This document shows positions 34,690 to 43,116 of a stretch of 64,000 nt of DNA, piece after piece (position 1 is the first letter of the stretch; the number at the start of each line of letters is the position of its first letter). Source of the stretch: Haloarchaeobius sp. FL176 (lineage in GTDB: Archaea > Halobacteriota > Halobacteria > Halobacteriales > Natrialbaceae); the NCBI RefSeq assembly GCF_024609245.1, contig NZ_JANJYH010000004.1, positions 124,001 through 188,000 on the forward strand, read 5' to 3'. The position numbers and the translations under genes are program-made. The notes below the pieces were generated by a model, which was not told where the DNA came from, did not search any database, and was given only the letters and a program-made list of their open reading frames with translations.

Positions 34690-36612
34690 GTGAGAAGCTC
34701 CGAGACGGAGCGGGAGGTGACCGGCGTTCGAATCGCCGTGCTCGCCACCGACGAGGAGCACGCGCTGGCGGTCGCGACCGCCATCGGCGGCGAGTGTACG
34801 TTCGACGCCGCGACCGCCGCCGAGGAGATCGAATGCGGTCCCGACTGTCTCGTGGTCGCCGACGACCCGACCAGGGACGACGACCTCCCGGCGGCGGCCG
34901 CTGCGGTCGACGCCCCGACGGTCGTGTTCGCCGACGGCGACCCGACGGCAATCGGGGAACTCGCGGCCTTCGACGGTTTCGTCCGCGACGACGGCACCGA
35001 CGGTGCGGCGACCCGGCTCGCGGACGAAATCGCCTGGCAGGTCGCCGGCGGCGACGACTACCCGACGGCCCTCAGAGAACGCACGGCCAAGGTGACACGC
35101 CTCCACCGCGTCGCGACGGAGCTCGTCGGCTACGAGGACGAGATGGCCGTCTACGACGCCGCGGTCAGGGCCGCCGAGGAGATTCTCGACCTCGACGTCG
35201 TCGGTATCGACGTCGTCGAGGACGGCTACTTCGTGCCGGTCGCGGTGTCCGGTGACATGGAGGAGAAGGGCTACGCAGCCGCCGGTGAGATCGCGGTCGA
35301 CGAGGGTATCGCGGGCGAGACGTACCAGTCGGCGGAGTCCATCGTCGTCGACGACGTGCGCGAGCGCGACGACAACGCCGTCGACAAGTCCGACCCGGAG
35401 TACCGCTCCATCCTCTCGGTCCCCGTCGGTGACTTCGGCATCCTGCAGGCCGGCTCGCCGGACGTCGACGCGTTCGACGACCGAGACAGGGAACTCGTCG
35501 AACTGCTCGTGACCCACGTCGCCGAGACGGTCGAACGCCTCCGTGCCGAGAGCCACCTCCGCGACCAGCGGGACCGCCTCTCCGCGCTGTTCGAGAACGT
35601 TCCCGACCCGGTGGTCCGGTTCGCGCTCGTCGACGACGAGCTCCGTGTGCAGGAGGTCAACCCGGTGTTCGAGTCGACGTTCGGCTGGTCGACGGAGGAG
35701 GTGGTCGGCGAGGACATCGACCAGTACATCGTCCCCGATGGGTTCGAGGACGAGGCCGAGTCGCTGAACCAGAAGCTCCTCGCCGGCGAGAGCCTGCAGG
35801 TGGTCTCGCGCCGCAAGACCGAGGACGACATCCGAGACTTCCTGCTGCACGTCGTCCCGTTCGAGCGCGGCGAGCGCAGCCTCCAGGGCTTCGCCATCTA
35901 CACCGACATCACCGAGGAGAAGCAGCGCCAGCGCGAGCTCGAACGCCAGAACGAGCGCCTCGACGCGTTCGCGAGCATCGTCAGCCACGACCTCCGGAAC
36001 CCGCTCTCCATCGCACAGGGCTACCTCGACCTCGCGGAGGAGACCGGGGCCCCCGAACACTTCGACGAGATACGGCGTGCACACGGCCGGATGAACACGC
36101 TCATCGACGACCTGCTCACGCTCGCCAGACAGGGCGACGTCGTCGGCGAGATGGAGTCGGTCGAACTCGGGCCGGTCGCGACGCAGGCATGGGCCAGCGT
36201 CCGGACCGGCGACGCGACGCTGTCGGTCCTCGACAGCGTAACCGTCGACGCAGACCGCGACCGACTGGTCGAACTGCTCGAGAACCTGTTCCGGAACGCG
36301 GTGACCCACGGAACCGGGGAGGAGGACGACCCCGCGGGCCCCGGGGAGCCGTCCGGTCGCCGCCCGGACGGCGAGCCGCTCCATGTCACCGTCGGCCTGC
36401 TCGCGGACCGCCACGGCTTCTACGTCGACGACGACGGCGTCGGCTACGAGGGCGACGACGACCCCAGCCGAATCCTCGAATCCGGTTTCACGACGAGCGA
36501 GGTCGGGACCGGCCTGGGGCTGACCATCGTCCGGGAGATAGCCGAGGCGCACGGCTGGTCGGTCGACGTCGTCGACGACGACGGGCTCCGGTTCGAGTTC
36601 GTCGTCGAGTAG
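34690..36612 (+). CDS. Soluble histidine kinase (receiver-like-GAF-PAS-HisKA-HATPase)
   Basis: 640 residues, start GTG. Residues 13-118 look like a receiver-type fold (RIAVLATDEEHA, CLVVADDPTRDDD, PTVVFADG) but lack the conserved Lys and typical Asp triad, so this is a pseudo-receiver. GAF follows (about 130-280), then PAS (295-410, LFENVPDPVVRFALVDDELRV). Phosphoacceptor His433 lies in ASIVSHDLRNPLSIAQGY. HATPase motifs ENLFRNAVTHG, DDDGVGYEG and GTGLGLTIV follow. No membrane segments, so it senses a cytoplasmic signal. The HalX response regulator gene starts convergently 16 bases after its stop and may be its partner. Confidence 0.92.
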   Translation: MRSSETEREVTGVRIAVLATDEEHALAVATAIGGECTFDAATAAEEIECGPDCLVVADDPTRDDDLPAAAAAVDAPTVVFADGDPTAIGELAAFDGFVRDDGTDGAATRLADEIAWQVAGGDDYPTALRERTAKVTRLHRVATELVGYEDEMAVYDAAVRAAEEILDLDVVGIDVVEDGYFVPVAVSGDMEEKGYAAAGEIAVDEGIAGETYQSAESIVVDDVRERDDNAVDKSDPEYRSILSVPVGDFGILQAGSPDVDAFDDRDRELVELLVTHVAETVERLRAESHLRDQRDRLSALFENVPDPVVRFALVDDELRVQEVNPVFESTFGWSTEEVVGEDIDQYIVPDGFEDEAESLNQKLLAGESLQVVSRRKTEDDIRDFLLHVVPFERGERSLQGFAIYTDITEEKQRQRELERQNERLDAFASIVSHDLRNPLSIAQGYLDLAEETGAPEHFDEIRRAHGRMNTLIDDLLTLARQGDVVGEMESVELGPVATQAWASVRTGDATLSVLDSVTVDADRDRLVELLENLFRNAVTHGTGEEDDPAGPGEPSGRRPDGEPLHVTVGLLADRHGFYVDDDGVGYEGDDDPSRILESGFTTSEVGTGLGLTIVREIAEAHGWSVDVVDDDGLRFEFVVE

Positions 36613-36628
36613 AACGGGACGGGGAGAG

Positions 36629-37219
36629 TCAGTTCGCGGTGCCGGCGTACCCACGGAGCAGGCCGTGGAACAGCCGGGCGTCGCCGCCGGTTGCGAGCAG
36701 TTCGTCGAGCAGTTCGTCCGCACGCTCCGCCTGCTCGTCGACGCACGCCTCCAGTTCGAGGTACTCCTCGGAGTCGTAAAGCTCGTGCTCGGGCTTTCTG
36801 GCCTCCAGGACCGCCTTCTTCGAGACCTGCGCGTAGTACTTCCGGAGCTCCTCGTCGTACTCGCTCCGGCGCTTGAGCCGTTCGAGACAGCGGTTCAGCG
36901 TCTCGCGGTCGACCGGCTTGACGAGGTAGTCGTCGAACCCCATCTCGATGATGTCGAAGTCCGGTTCGACGGCGGTGACGATGACGACCTGACAGTCGTT
37001 GCCGTCTTCGCGTACCCGTTCGAGCACCTCGTCGCCGGAGCGACCCGGCAACCGACGGTCGAGGACGACGATCTCCGTCTCCTCCGTCACGGCTTCGACA
37101 GCCTCGTCACCGTCTGCGACGGACGTGACGGCCCACTCTGCACCCAGCCAGGACGAGTAGAGGCTCGCCAACTCCGTGTTGTCCTCGACGACGAGGACGT
37201 CCGTACTACGTTCTCTCAT
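36629..37219 (-). CDS. HalX-type response regulator
   Basis: 196 residues. Receiver domain 7-115 with the phosphorylation site Asp54 in VVLDRRLPGRSG, acidic pocket at VVEDN and conserved Lys101 in DYLVKPVD. The C-terminal part (RRSEYDEELRKYYAQVSKKAVLEARKPEHELYDSEEYLELEACVDE) is the HalX domain, an alpha-helical module found only in haloarchaea, of unknown output. Likely phosphorylated by the convergent histidine kinase at 34690. A poor TATA-like segment lies upstream in an AT-rich patch (37240-37330). Confidence 0.9.
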   Translation of the reverse strand: MRERSTDVLVVEDNTELASLYSSWLGAEWAVTSVADGDEAVEAVTEETEIVVLDRRLPGRSGDEVLERVREDGNDCQVVIVTAVEPDFDIIEMGFDDYLVKPVDRETLNRCLERLKRRSEYDEELRKYYAQVSKKAVLEARKPEHELYDSEEYLELEACVDEQAERADELLDELLATGGDARLFHGLLRGYAGTAN

Positions 37220-37347
37220 GCTACCAGATAGTTCGTGTACGGACCATGATGTTATCCGGCATAAATGTCTCGGCCAGAACAAGGTCGAGACGGTTGATAT
37301 TTGCGGCTTCAGGCCTCGAATTATACGATCACGATTGCTGCAACCGA

Positions 37348-38328
37348 CTACTCCAGTGCGAGCGAGGCGAGCAGCGCCTCCAGCTGCACCCGCTCGTTCG
37401 CGCCGGTCGTGATGCGGTAGTCGGCCTCGCCGAGCCGGTCGAGCAGCCGGACTGCCGCCTGCTCCTCCAGTTCGAACTCCCACGCGGATCGGTGGATCTG
37501 GTCGATGATGTCGCCGCCAGCCAGCCCGCGCTCGGTGATGAGGTCGTCGAGCTTCGCTCGCGCCGCCACGAAGTCGCCGTTCAGCGCGTCGGTCACCATC
37601 GCCTCGACCTCCTCCGGCCGGGCCGTCGACGTGATGGCGTACACCGTCTCCTCGTCCACGGCGTCGCCCATCACCGACGCCGCCTGCAGCGCGTTGATGG
37701 CCTTGCGCATGTCGCCGTCGGCCGCGTAGACGAGCGCGTCGACGCCGTCTTCGGTGTACTCGATACCCTCCTCGCCGGCGATGTAGCGCACCTGCTCTGC
37801 GACCGCCTCGTCCGACAGTGGCGAGTAGCGGAACACCGCACATCGCGACTGGATGGGGTCGATGATCTGGCTGGAGTAGTTACACGAGAGGATGAACCGC
37901 GTGTTGTTCGAGAACTGCTCCATCGTCCGGCGCAGCGCCGACTGGGCGTCGCTGGTCAGCGCGTCCGCCTCGTCGAGGAAGATGATACGGTAGTCGTAGC
38001 CGCCGAAGGACGAGCGCGCGAAGTTCTTGATGCGGTCCCGAACCACGTCGATGCCGCGCTGGTCCGAGGCGTTCAGCTCGAGGAAGTTCTCCTGCCAGTC
38101 GTCACCGTAGATTTCTTTCGCAATACTGACAGAGGTCGCGGTCTTCCCGGTGCCCGCCGGCCCTGCGAACATGAGGTGGGGGATGTCGTCCTGCTCGACG
38201 TAGCTCCGGATGCGCCCGATGATGTCCTCGTGGCCCACCACCTCGTCGAGCCCGTCGGGGCGATACTTCTCTATCCAGACCTGCTTGCGACCCCCTGATT
38301 CGTCGCCGGTCGCCTCGGCCTCGCTCAT
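37348..38328 (-). CDS. rfcS: Replication factor C small subunit
   Basis: 326 residues, AAA+ subunit of the clamp loader that places PCNA on primed DNA. Walker A is GPAGTGKT (about 50), Walker [11 protein letters not shown], sensor 1 [27 protein letters not shown] with the SRC arginine-finger motif. The C-terminal helical collar is present and the length is normal for archaeal RFC-S. A TATA box GCTTTATGCC lies about 27 bases before its ATG. Divergent from the SAMP2 gene; the 111-base gap holds both promoters. Confidence 0.97.
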   Translation of the reverse strand: MSEAEATGDESGGRKQVWIEKYRPDGLDEVVGHEDIIGRIRSYVEQDDIPHLMFAGPAGTGKTATSVSIAKEIYGDDWQENFLELNASDQRGIDVVRDRIKNFARSSFGGYDYRIIFLDEADALTSDAQSALRRTMEQFSNNTRFILSCNYSSQIIDPIQSRCAVFRYSPLSDEAVAEQVRYIAGEEGIEYTEDGVDALVYAADGDMRKAINALQAASVMGDAVDEETVYAITSTARPEEVEAMVTDALNGDFVAARAKLDDLITERGLAGGDIIDQIHRSAWEFELEEQAAVRLLDRLGEADYRITTGANERVQLEALLASLALE

Positions 38329-38350
38329 GTGGCAGGCGAGGAGTCGTCCG

Positions 38351-38360
38351 GGCATAAAGC
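38351..38360 (-). promoter_or_regulatory. TATA box of rfcS
   Basis: GCTTTATGCC on the minus strand, 23-32 bases before the rfcS ATG at 38328. Confidence 0.5.
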
Positions 38361-38407
38361 CCCCGAGACGAGCGCGCGAGTGGCACCTACCTCGGTGCAC
38401 GACGACA

Positions 38408-38415
38408 CCCTTAGG
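38408..38415 (+). promoter_or_regulatory. TATA-like box before the SAMP2 gene
   Basis: CCCTTAGG, about 25-32 bases before the ATG at 38440, on the opposite strand from and 50 bases away from the rfcS box: the two promoters are back to back. Confidence 0.4.
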
Positions 38416-38439
38416 CGGACGGACCGCCAACCCCGAGCC

Positions 38440-38637
38440 ATGCAGGTCACGGTCGACGTGAAGGGCGAGACCACCCACGAGGTCGACCTCCCGGAGCCGA
38501 CGTACGCCGACGTGCTCAGGGCGGTCGACCTGAGTCCCCACGAGGTGAGCGTGCTCGTCGACGGTCGCCCCGTGCCCGAGGACCAGCCGGTCGAGTCGAG
38601 CGAGGTAACCGTCCTGCGGCTCATCAAGGGCGGATGA
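38440..38637 (+). CDS. samp2: Ubiquitin-like small archaeal modifier protein SAMP2
   Basis: 65 residues with the beta-grasp ubiquitin-like/MoaD/ThiS fold, beginning [15 protein letters not shown] and ending [10 protein letters not shown]. The C-terminal Gly-Gly (64-65) is the site activated by the E1-like UbaA, for isopeptide attachment to Lys of target proteins and for thiolation of tRNA wobble uridine. The middle [22 protein letters not shown] is close to what I remember of Haloferax SAMP2. Followed with four-base overlap by a redoxin gene, so the modifier and that thiol protein are co-translated. Confidence 0.93.
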   Translation: MQVTVDVKGETTHEVDLPEPTYADVLRAVDLSPHEVSVLVDGRPVPEDQPVESSEVTVLRLIKGG

Positions 38638-39152
38638 CCGACCTCGCCGCGGAGTTCGAGCTTGCGAACGTCGGCCCGGGGCCGGACCCGTGCTCGCTGC
38701 GGGACCTCGCCGCCGACAACGCGTTCGTCGTGCTGCTGTTCCAGCGGGACTTCTACTGCACGAACTGCCGAAAGCAGGTCCAGGCGGTCGCGGAGCGGTA
38801 CGACGAGTTCACCGAGCGCGAGGCCGTCGTCGCCTCGCTGCTGCCGGAGGAGCGCGAACGCGCCGCGGAGTGGCAGGAGAGCTACGACCTGCCGTACCCG
38901 CTGCTGGCGGACCCCGAGGCAGTCGCGAGCGACGCCTACGACCAGCCGGTGAAGTTCGGTATCCTCGGGAAGTTCAGCGACTTCCTCGGCCGGATGCCCG
39001 AGGCGGTCGTCGTCGACGCGCGCGGCGACGAACCGACCGTCGCGTGGTCCTACGCCGGCGAGTCGACGTTCGACCGGCCCTCGGTCGACGACGTGCTCGC
39101 CGAGCTCGACCGGCTCCGGGAGGCCGAGTCGGCCGCGACTGACGATGCCTGA
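38634..39152 (+). CDS. Peroxiredoxin-like redoxin (AhpC/TSA family)
   Basis: 172 residues, thioredoxin fold of the AhpC/TSA group. The active region is [19 protein letters not shown], with Cys42 as the expected peroxidatic residue and Cys45 making a CxxC. GMxPE-like [17 protein letters not shown] and [14 protein letters not shown] fit the peroxiredoxin-like 2 type. Predicted to reduce peroxides or reshuffle disulfides. Coupled to SAMP2 by ATGA overlap, and to the acetyltransferase by an eight-base overlap. Confidence 0.88.
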   Translation: MTDLAAEFELANVGPGPDPCSLRDLAADNAFVVLLFQRDFYCTNCRKQVQAVAERYDEFTEREAVVASLLPEERERAAEWQESYDLPYPLLADPEAVASDAYDQPVKFGILGKFSDFLGRMPEAVVVDARGDEPTVAWSYAGESTFDRPSVDDVLAELDRLREAESAATDDA

Positions 39153-39555
39153 CCGGCCGTCGACCGCCGTCCGCGTGGCACGACCCGACGAACAGGAGGC
39201 CGTTGCGGCGGTGCTCGACGCGGCGATGCTCCGGACCGACGCGCTCGACGAGTCGCTCGCGCGTGAGGACGTGCTCGTCGCCGTCGTCGAAGACCGGCTG
39301 CTCGGGGCGCTGGTGCTCGTGCCGGGCGGGAGCGACGACGCGAAGGGGCCCGACGGACCGCACGTCGATGCCGTCGCGGTCCGCCCGAACCGACGCGGGC
39401 AGGGCATCGGGAGCGCGCTGGTCGAGTCCGCGCTGCCACGGTGCGGCCCGGAGGAGCGCCTGACCGCGGCGTTCGACGCCGACGTGCGGCCGTTCTACGC
39501 GTCGCTGGGGTTCGACATCGAAGAACGGGATGGCCGGCTGTTCGGGGTTCGGTGA
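39145..39555 (+). CDS. GNAT-family N-acetyltransferase
   Basis: 136 residues. GNAT motif A is VDAVAVRPNRRGQGIGSALVESALPRCG with the RxxGxG/A loop for acetyl-CoA; FYASLGFDIEERDGRLFGV is motif B. The substrate is unknown. Third gene of the SAMP2-redoxin-GNAT operon, translationally coupled by an eight-base overlap. Lysine acetylation could in principle compete with sampylation, but this is speculation. Confidence 0.88.
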   Translation: MPDRPSTAVRVARPDEQEAVAAVLDAAMLRTDALDESLAREDVLVAVVEDRLLGALVLVPGGSDDAKGPDGPHVDAVAVRPNRRGQGIGSALVESALPRCGPEERLTAAFDADVRPFYASLGFDIEERDGRLFGVR

Positions 39556-39578
39556 AGGTCGGCGACGGTCGTTCGCTG

Positions 39579-39890
39579 CTACTCGAACAGCTCGTCGGGG
39601 TCGCGCTCCTCGGCGGGTGGGCGCTCCTCCTCGTCCCAGTCGCCTCGACTGGTGGCGCGGGCAGCGGTTCCCCGACCCGACCCGCCGCGGCCGTCGTCGG
39701 TGGCCGCCGCCAGCTCGCCGACGTTGTCGGCGATGCGCTCGACGGCGGTGACGAGCCGGTAGAGGAGCGACAGAGCGAACAGCGCCACGAGCACCACGAC
39801 CCCGAGCAGGAGGGTCGCACGGAGGAACGAGTAGAGGACGACGACGGAACCGACCGCAAACAGGACGGCGTTCAGGGTTTTCTCGTCCAT
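39579..39890 (-). CDS. Small membrane protein with charged tail
   Basis: 103 residues. Residues 5-47 make two hydrophobic helices (LNAVLFAVGSVVVLYSFL and LLLGVVVLVALFALSLLYRL), then VTAVERIADNVGELAAATDD as an amphipathic segment and an Arg/Asp/Glu-rich disordered tail (ATSRGDWDEEERPPAEERDPDELFE). Resembles holin-like or DUF-type small haloarchaeal membrane proteins but no family is recognised. Convergent with the GNAT gene, 23 bases apart. Confidence 0.75.
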   Translation of the reverse strand: MDEKTLNAVLFAVGSVVVLYSFLRATLLLGVVVLVALFALSLLYRLVTAVERIADNVGELAAATDDGRGGSGRGTAARATSRGDWDEEERPPAEERDPDELFE

Positions 39891-39934
39891 ATTCGACGTC
39901 TTCCGACTCCCGTGGTATAGGCCTGTCGAGAGGC

Positions 39935-41335
39935 TTAGGAGTCCGGGTCGGTGGCTGGGACGTGCGCCTCGACGAGCTCCTTCCCGTCCGCCAGAATCGC
40001 GTCGACGCGCTCGGGGCTCCCGGCCTCGGCGTAGACGCGCATCTTCGGCTCGGTGCCGCTCGGGCGGACGAGCAGCCAGGAGCCATCCTCGCACAGCAGC
40101 TTGAAGCCGTCCTTCGTCACCACGTCGGCGACGGACTCCCCGGCGACCTCGTCGGGGATGTCGTCGCCGAGTGCGTCCACGACCCGCGCCTTCTCCGAAT
40201 CCGGGCAGTCGACGCTCAGCTTGGACTGGTGAATCTCGCCGAACTCGTCGAGCAGCGCGTCGACGCGTTCGTCGTAGGGGCGCTCGCTCTCGACGGCGGC
40301 GGCGAGCAGCGCCATCAGCACGCCGTCCTTCTCGCGGATGTGGCCCCGGACCGCGAAGCCGCCGGACTCCTCGCCGACCATCAGCGCGTCGTGCTCGCCC
40401 ATCGCCTGCGCGACCCACTTGAAGCCGACCGGCGTCTCGTACACCTCCTCGCCGTGGGCCTCGGCGATGCGGTCGAGCAGGAACGTCGTCGAGACGGTGC
40501 GGACGACCGGTCCCGAATCCGACTCGAGCAGGTAGTCGTACGTCGCCGCGAAGAAGAGGTTCTCGTCGAGGAAGCCCCGTTCGGGCGTGACGACGGCGAT
40601 GCGGTCTGCGTCCCCGTCGTTGGCGATGCCGAGGTCGGCGTCGCGCTCGCGGACCGCCTGGACGAGCTCCTGCAGGTTCTCCTCGCTTGGCTCCGGCGAC
40701 GACCCGCCGAACTCGGGGTCACGCTCGCAGCGGAGCCGGTCGACCGTCGCACCGGCCGACGCCAGCAGCGCGTCGGTGGTGTCGCGGCCGGAGCCGTGCA
40801 TCGCGTCGTAGACGACGTGCAGGCCGTCGAGGTCCGCGCCAACGAGGTCCATCGCGTGCTCGGCGTGCGGCGTCACCTCGTCGACTTCGTAGACGGTGCC
40901 GTGCTGCTCGGCCGGCAGCGGGTCGGGTTCCGCGAGGCGCCCGGCGATGGCGTCCGTCGCCTCGGGCAGCGCCGGCGAGCCGTCGCCCATGATGAACTTC
41001 ACGCCGTTGTACTCGGGCGGGTTGTGGCTCGCGGTTATCATCAGCGCGCCGGCGAGGTCCCGCTCCTGGGACTGCCAGGCCGTCAGTGGCGTCGGGCGGT
41101 CCCGTCCCTCGGGCATCACTACGTCGAAGCCGTTGGCACAGAGCACGCGCGCCAGCTCCTCCGCGAACTCCGGCGAGGAGGCCCGCGCGTCGTAGCCGAC
41201 GGCGACGGTCCCGCCCTCGTGGCCCTCGTCGCGCAGGTAGGTCGCGACGCCCTGCCCGACTATGCGGACCCGGGGAGCGGTGAACTCGTCGAGTGTCGCA
41301 CGCCAGCCGTCGGTGCCGAACGAAATCGCATCCAT
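39935..41335 (-). CDS. Phosphohexomutase (phosphomannomutase/phosphoglucomutase)
   Basis: 466 residues, alpha-D-phosphohexomutase family. The active-site phosphoserine loop is ALMITASHNPPEYNGVKF, metal-binding loop NDGDADRI, sugar-specificity loop EESGGF, and phosphate-binding RPSGTEPKMRVYAE. It interconverts hexose 1- and 6-phosphates for surface polysaccharide, N-glycan and nucleotide-sugar synthesis. A second such gene lies at 59449 and is closer to GlmM. The ATG at 41335 is preceded by spacer. Substrate (glucose, mannose or both) cannot be told. Confidence 0.93.
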   Translation of the reverse strand: MDAISFGTDGWRATLDEFTAPRVRIVGQGVATYLRDEGHEGGTVAVGYDARASSPEFAEELARVLCANGFDVVMPEGRDRPTPLTAWQSQERDLAGALMITASHNPPEYNGVKFIMGDGSPALPEATDAIAGRLAEPDPLPAEQHGTVYEVDEVTPHAEHAMDLVGADLDGLHVVYDAMHGSGRDTTDALLASAGATVDRLRCERDPEFGGSSPEPSEENLQELVQAVRERDADLGIANDGDADRIAVVTPERGFLDENLFFAATYDYLLESDSGPVVRTVSTTFLLDRIAEAHGEEVYETPVGFKWVAQAMGEHDALMVGEESGGFAVRGHIREKDGVLMALLAAAVESERPYDERVDALLDEFGEIHQSKLSVDCPDSEKARVVDALGDDIPDEVAGESVADVVTKDGFKLLCEDGSWLLVRPSGTEPKMRVYAEAGSPERVDAILADGKELVEAHVPATDPDS

Positions 41336-41614
41336 ACGCCACCCATCCACCGCCGGTGCGATAAAACCCCGCCGACTGCACCCTGTTCGTGGGGTTCGTG
41401 GCCGGGGTGTCCGAGCAAGGGTAGGGCCTCTCCGCACGGGGAGACGACAGTTGAAGACCATCTCCGGCAGCCGCCCTCGCTGGTGTCGTCGACAGCACCG
41501 ACAGCCCGGGGCGTCGTTTTCGGGGGACTCACACCCCAAGGTCACGGAACCCCTCCGGCTCCGCACGCTCTCCCCACCGGAACCTCTAATTGTGTCGCCG
41601 CGGGGTAGGGAGTT
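41336..41614. other. 279-base intergenic region
   Basis: Lies between divergent phosphohexomutase and prepilin peptidase genes. GCCGGGGTGTCCGAGC near 41402 and a complementary CTCCGGC near 41462 can pair, recalling a tRNA acceptor, but there is no T-arm or anticodon arm. No gene or RNA assigned. The last 60 bases probably hold the prepilin-peptidase promoter. Confidence 0.4.
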
Positions 41615-42712
41615 GTGGTAGACGTTGGTCCACTCTCCGGGACGCTGCCCGACCTGTTGCGACTGGCGACCGTACCCGTCTTCGGCGTGCTCGCGTACCG
41701 CGACATCCAGACGCGGCGCATCGACAGCATCACCTGGGTCCCGCTCACCCTGCTCGGCGTGCTCCTGCTGGGTGTCGAGTGGCAGCGGGCGGCCGCCGCC
41801 GGCGGGACCGACATGCGCGTTTTCGTGCTCACGACCGCCATCAGCGTCGGCTTCGTCGTCTCGATGGCGTACGTGTTCCACTTCCTCGGCGCGTTCGGCG
41901 GGGCGGACGCCCGGGCGCTGATGACCATCGCGGTGCTGTACCCGAGCTATCCGGGCTACGTCGGCGGCGAGGTGCTGTCGGTCGCCGGCGTCACGCTCCC
42001 GGTGGCCGAGCCGGCACCGGTCGCGGTGCTTTCGTTCACCATCCTGACCAACGCCGTGGCCTGGGGCATCGCGTACCCGCTGCTGCTCGCGGCGCGCAAC
42101 GGGGCGATGGGGCACGTCTCGAAGCGGATGTTCGTCGGGATTCCGGTGCGCTGGGACGCCGTGCCGGAGACCCACGGCAAGCTCCTCGACTCGGGGAGCA
42201 AGGGTCTCGGGGAACGACTCCGTGCGCTCGCGTATCCGCGGGGCGCGGGCCTCGACCTCGACGCCGTCCGGATGTATCTGCGCTGGCGCGGGGCGGCGCT
42301 CGGCGAGCTCCGGGACGACCCCGAGCGGTTCCGGGACCCCGACTCGCTCCCCGAGGAGCCGAACGACCCAACCGACGGTGCGGTCGACCGCGACGTGGCG
42401 ACCGACGGTGGGGAGCCGATGGACGGCGCCGAATCCGTCGAGGAGACTGCGTCGTTGGACGACGACGGATCCAACGACAGCCCCGACGACGACCCCTGGG
42501 GCGCGGGGGCGTTCCTCGACGCCATCGAGGGCGACGCCTACGGTACGTCGCCCGAGCGACTGCGCGAGGGGCTCGACCGACTGACGACCGAGGAGCGGCT
42601 GTGGATCACGCCGGGCATCCCGTTCCTCGTGCCGGTTTTCCTCGGCCTGGTCGCCGCGTTCGTCTACGGCGACCTGCTCGTCGGGCTGCTCCGGGCGCTC
42701 GGGCTCATCTAG
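41615..42712 (+). CDS. Prepilin/preflagellin peptidase (A24-type, PibD-like)
   Basis: 365 residues. Aspartyl membrane protease that cuts class III signal peptides of archaellins and type IV pilins. The two catalytic Asp are Asp30 in AYRDIQTRRI and Asp98 in FGGADARALM (the GxGD-like motif). Six or so membrane helices: four before residue 170 and the last one or two after 335. Between them lies a soluble, very acidic region of about 170 residues (DDPERFRDPDSLPEEPNDPTD), longer than in bacterial homologues. Start is GTG. The last base pairs share a CTAG with the convergent gene, which reads TAG on both strands. Confidence 0.9.
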   Translation: MVDVGPLSGTLPDLLRLATVPVFGVLAYRDIQTRRIDSITWVPLTLLGVLLLGVEWQRAAAAGGTDMRVFVLTTAISVGFVVSMAYVFHFLGAFGGADARALMTIAVLYPSYPGYVGGEVLSVAGVTLPVAEPAPVAVLSFTILTNAVAWGIAYPLLLAARNGAMGHVSKRMFVGIPVRWDAVPETHGKLLDSGSKGLGERLRALAYPRGAGLDLDAVRMYLRWRGAALGELRDDPERFRDPDSLPEEPNDPTDGAVDRDVATDGGEPMDGAESVEETASLDDDGSNDSPDDDPWGAGAFLDAIEGDAYGTSPERLREGLDRLTTEERLWITPGIPFLVPVFLGLVAAFVYGDLLVGLLRALGLI

Positions 42713-42933
42713 ACGACGTACTCGTCGTACACCGGGTAGAGCACGTTCCAGAGGACCGTGACTGCCATCCCGACCGCGATGACTGCGAGCCACAGCGGCC
42801 GCGTGCCGTCGGTGTAGCCGAGCGCGAGCAGCGCCATCGTGCCGAAGAAGAGGCCGACGCAGGCGAGGAGACTGCCGAGCGAGAGCGAGACGAGTACAGG
42901 TGCCTCCCTGAACTGGTCGCCGAGACTGGCCAT
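42709..42933 (-). CDS. Small two-helix membrane protein
   Basis: 74 residues: MASLGDQFREAPVLVSLSLG, then helix VSLSLGSLLACVGLFFGTMALLALG, loop YTDGTRPLW, helix LAVIAVGMAVTVLWNVLYPV and a short DEYVV tail. No recognised family. It overlaps the prepilin peptidase by four bases, CTAG serving as stop on both strands. Conserved small membrane proteins next to prepilin peptidase could be pilus-related; no direct evidence. Confidence 0.75.
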   Translation of the reverse strand: MASLGDQFREAPVLVSLSLGSLLACVGLFFGTMALLALGYTDGTRPLWLAVIAVGMAVTVLWNVLYPVYDEYVV

Positions 42934-43116
42934 GTGCGGTGGTCCGTCCGCGCCGACATAACCGTGTCGCCGGTGGGTCGCGGCATGGGGTGCGACCCCA
43001 CCAAATCGCGAGGAGCCACAACGTTCATCATCAACCTTTCAATCGGCCGAAACTACCTTTAGGCGACGAGTCTTTCCATTGACAACGACTGGGGATGGGG
43101 TCCCCTCCTAGCTACC

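Noticed and set aside
41396-41470. Possible structured RNA with a GCCGGGG/CTCCGGC stem
   Set aside because: Only one short helix is supported; no tRNA, SRP, RNase P or box motifs fit. Covariation in relatives would be needed.
41336-43021. Upstream extension of the phosphohexomutase frame to about 1028 codons
   Set aside because: The extra 560 residues lie antisense to the prepilin peptidase and lack family similarity; the mutase starts at MDAISFGTDGWR.
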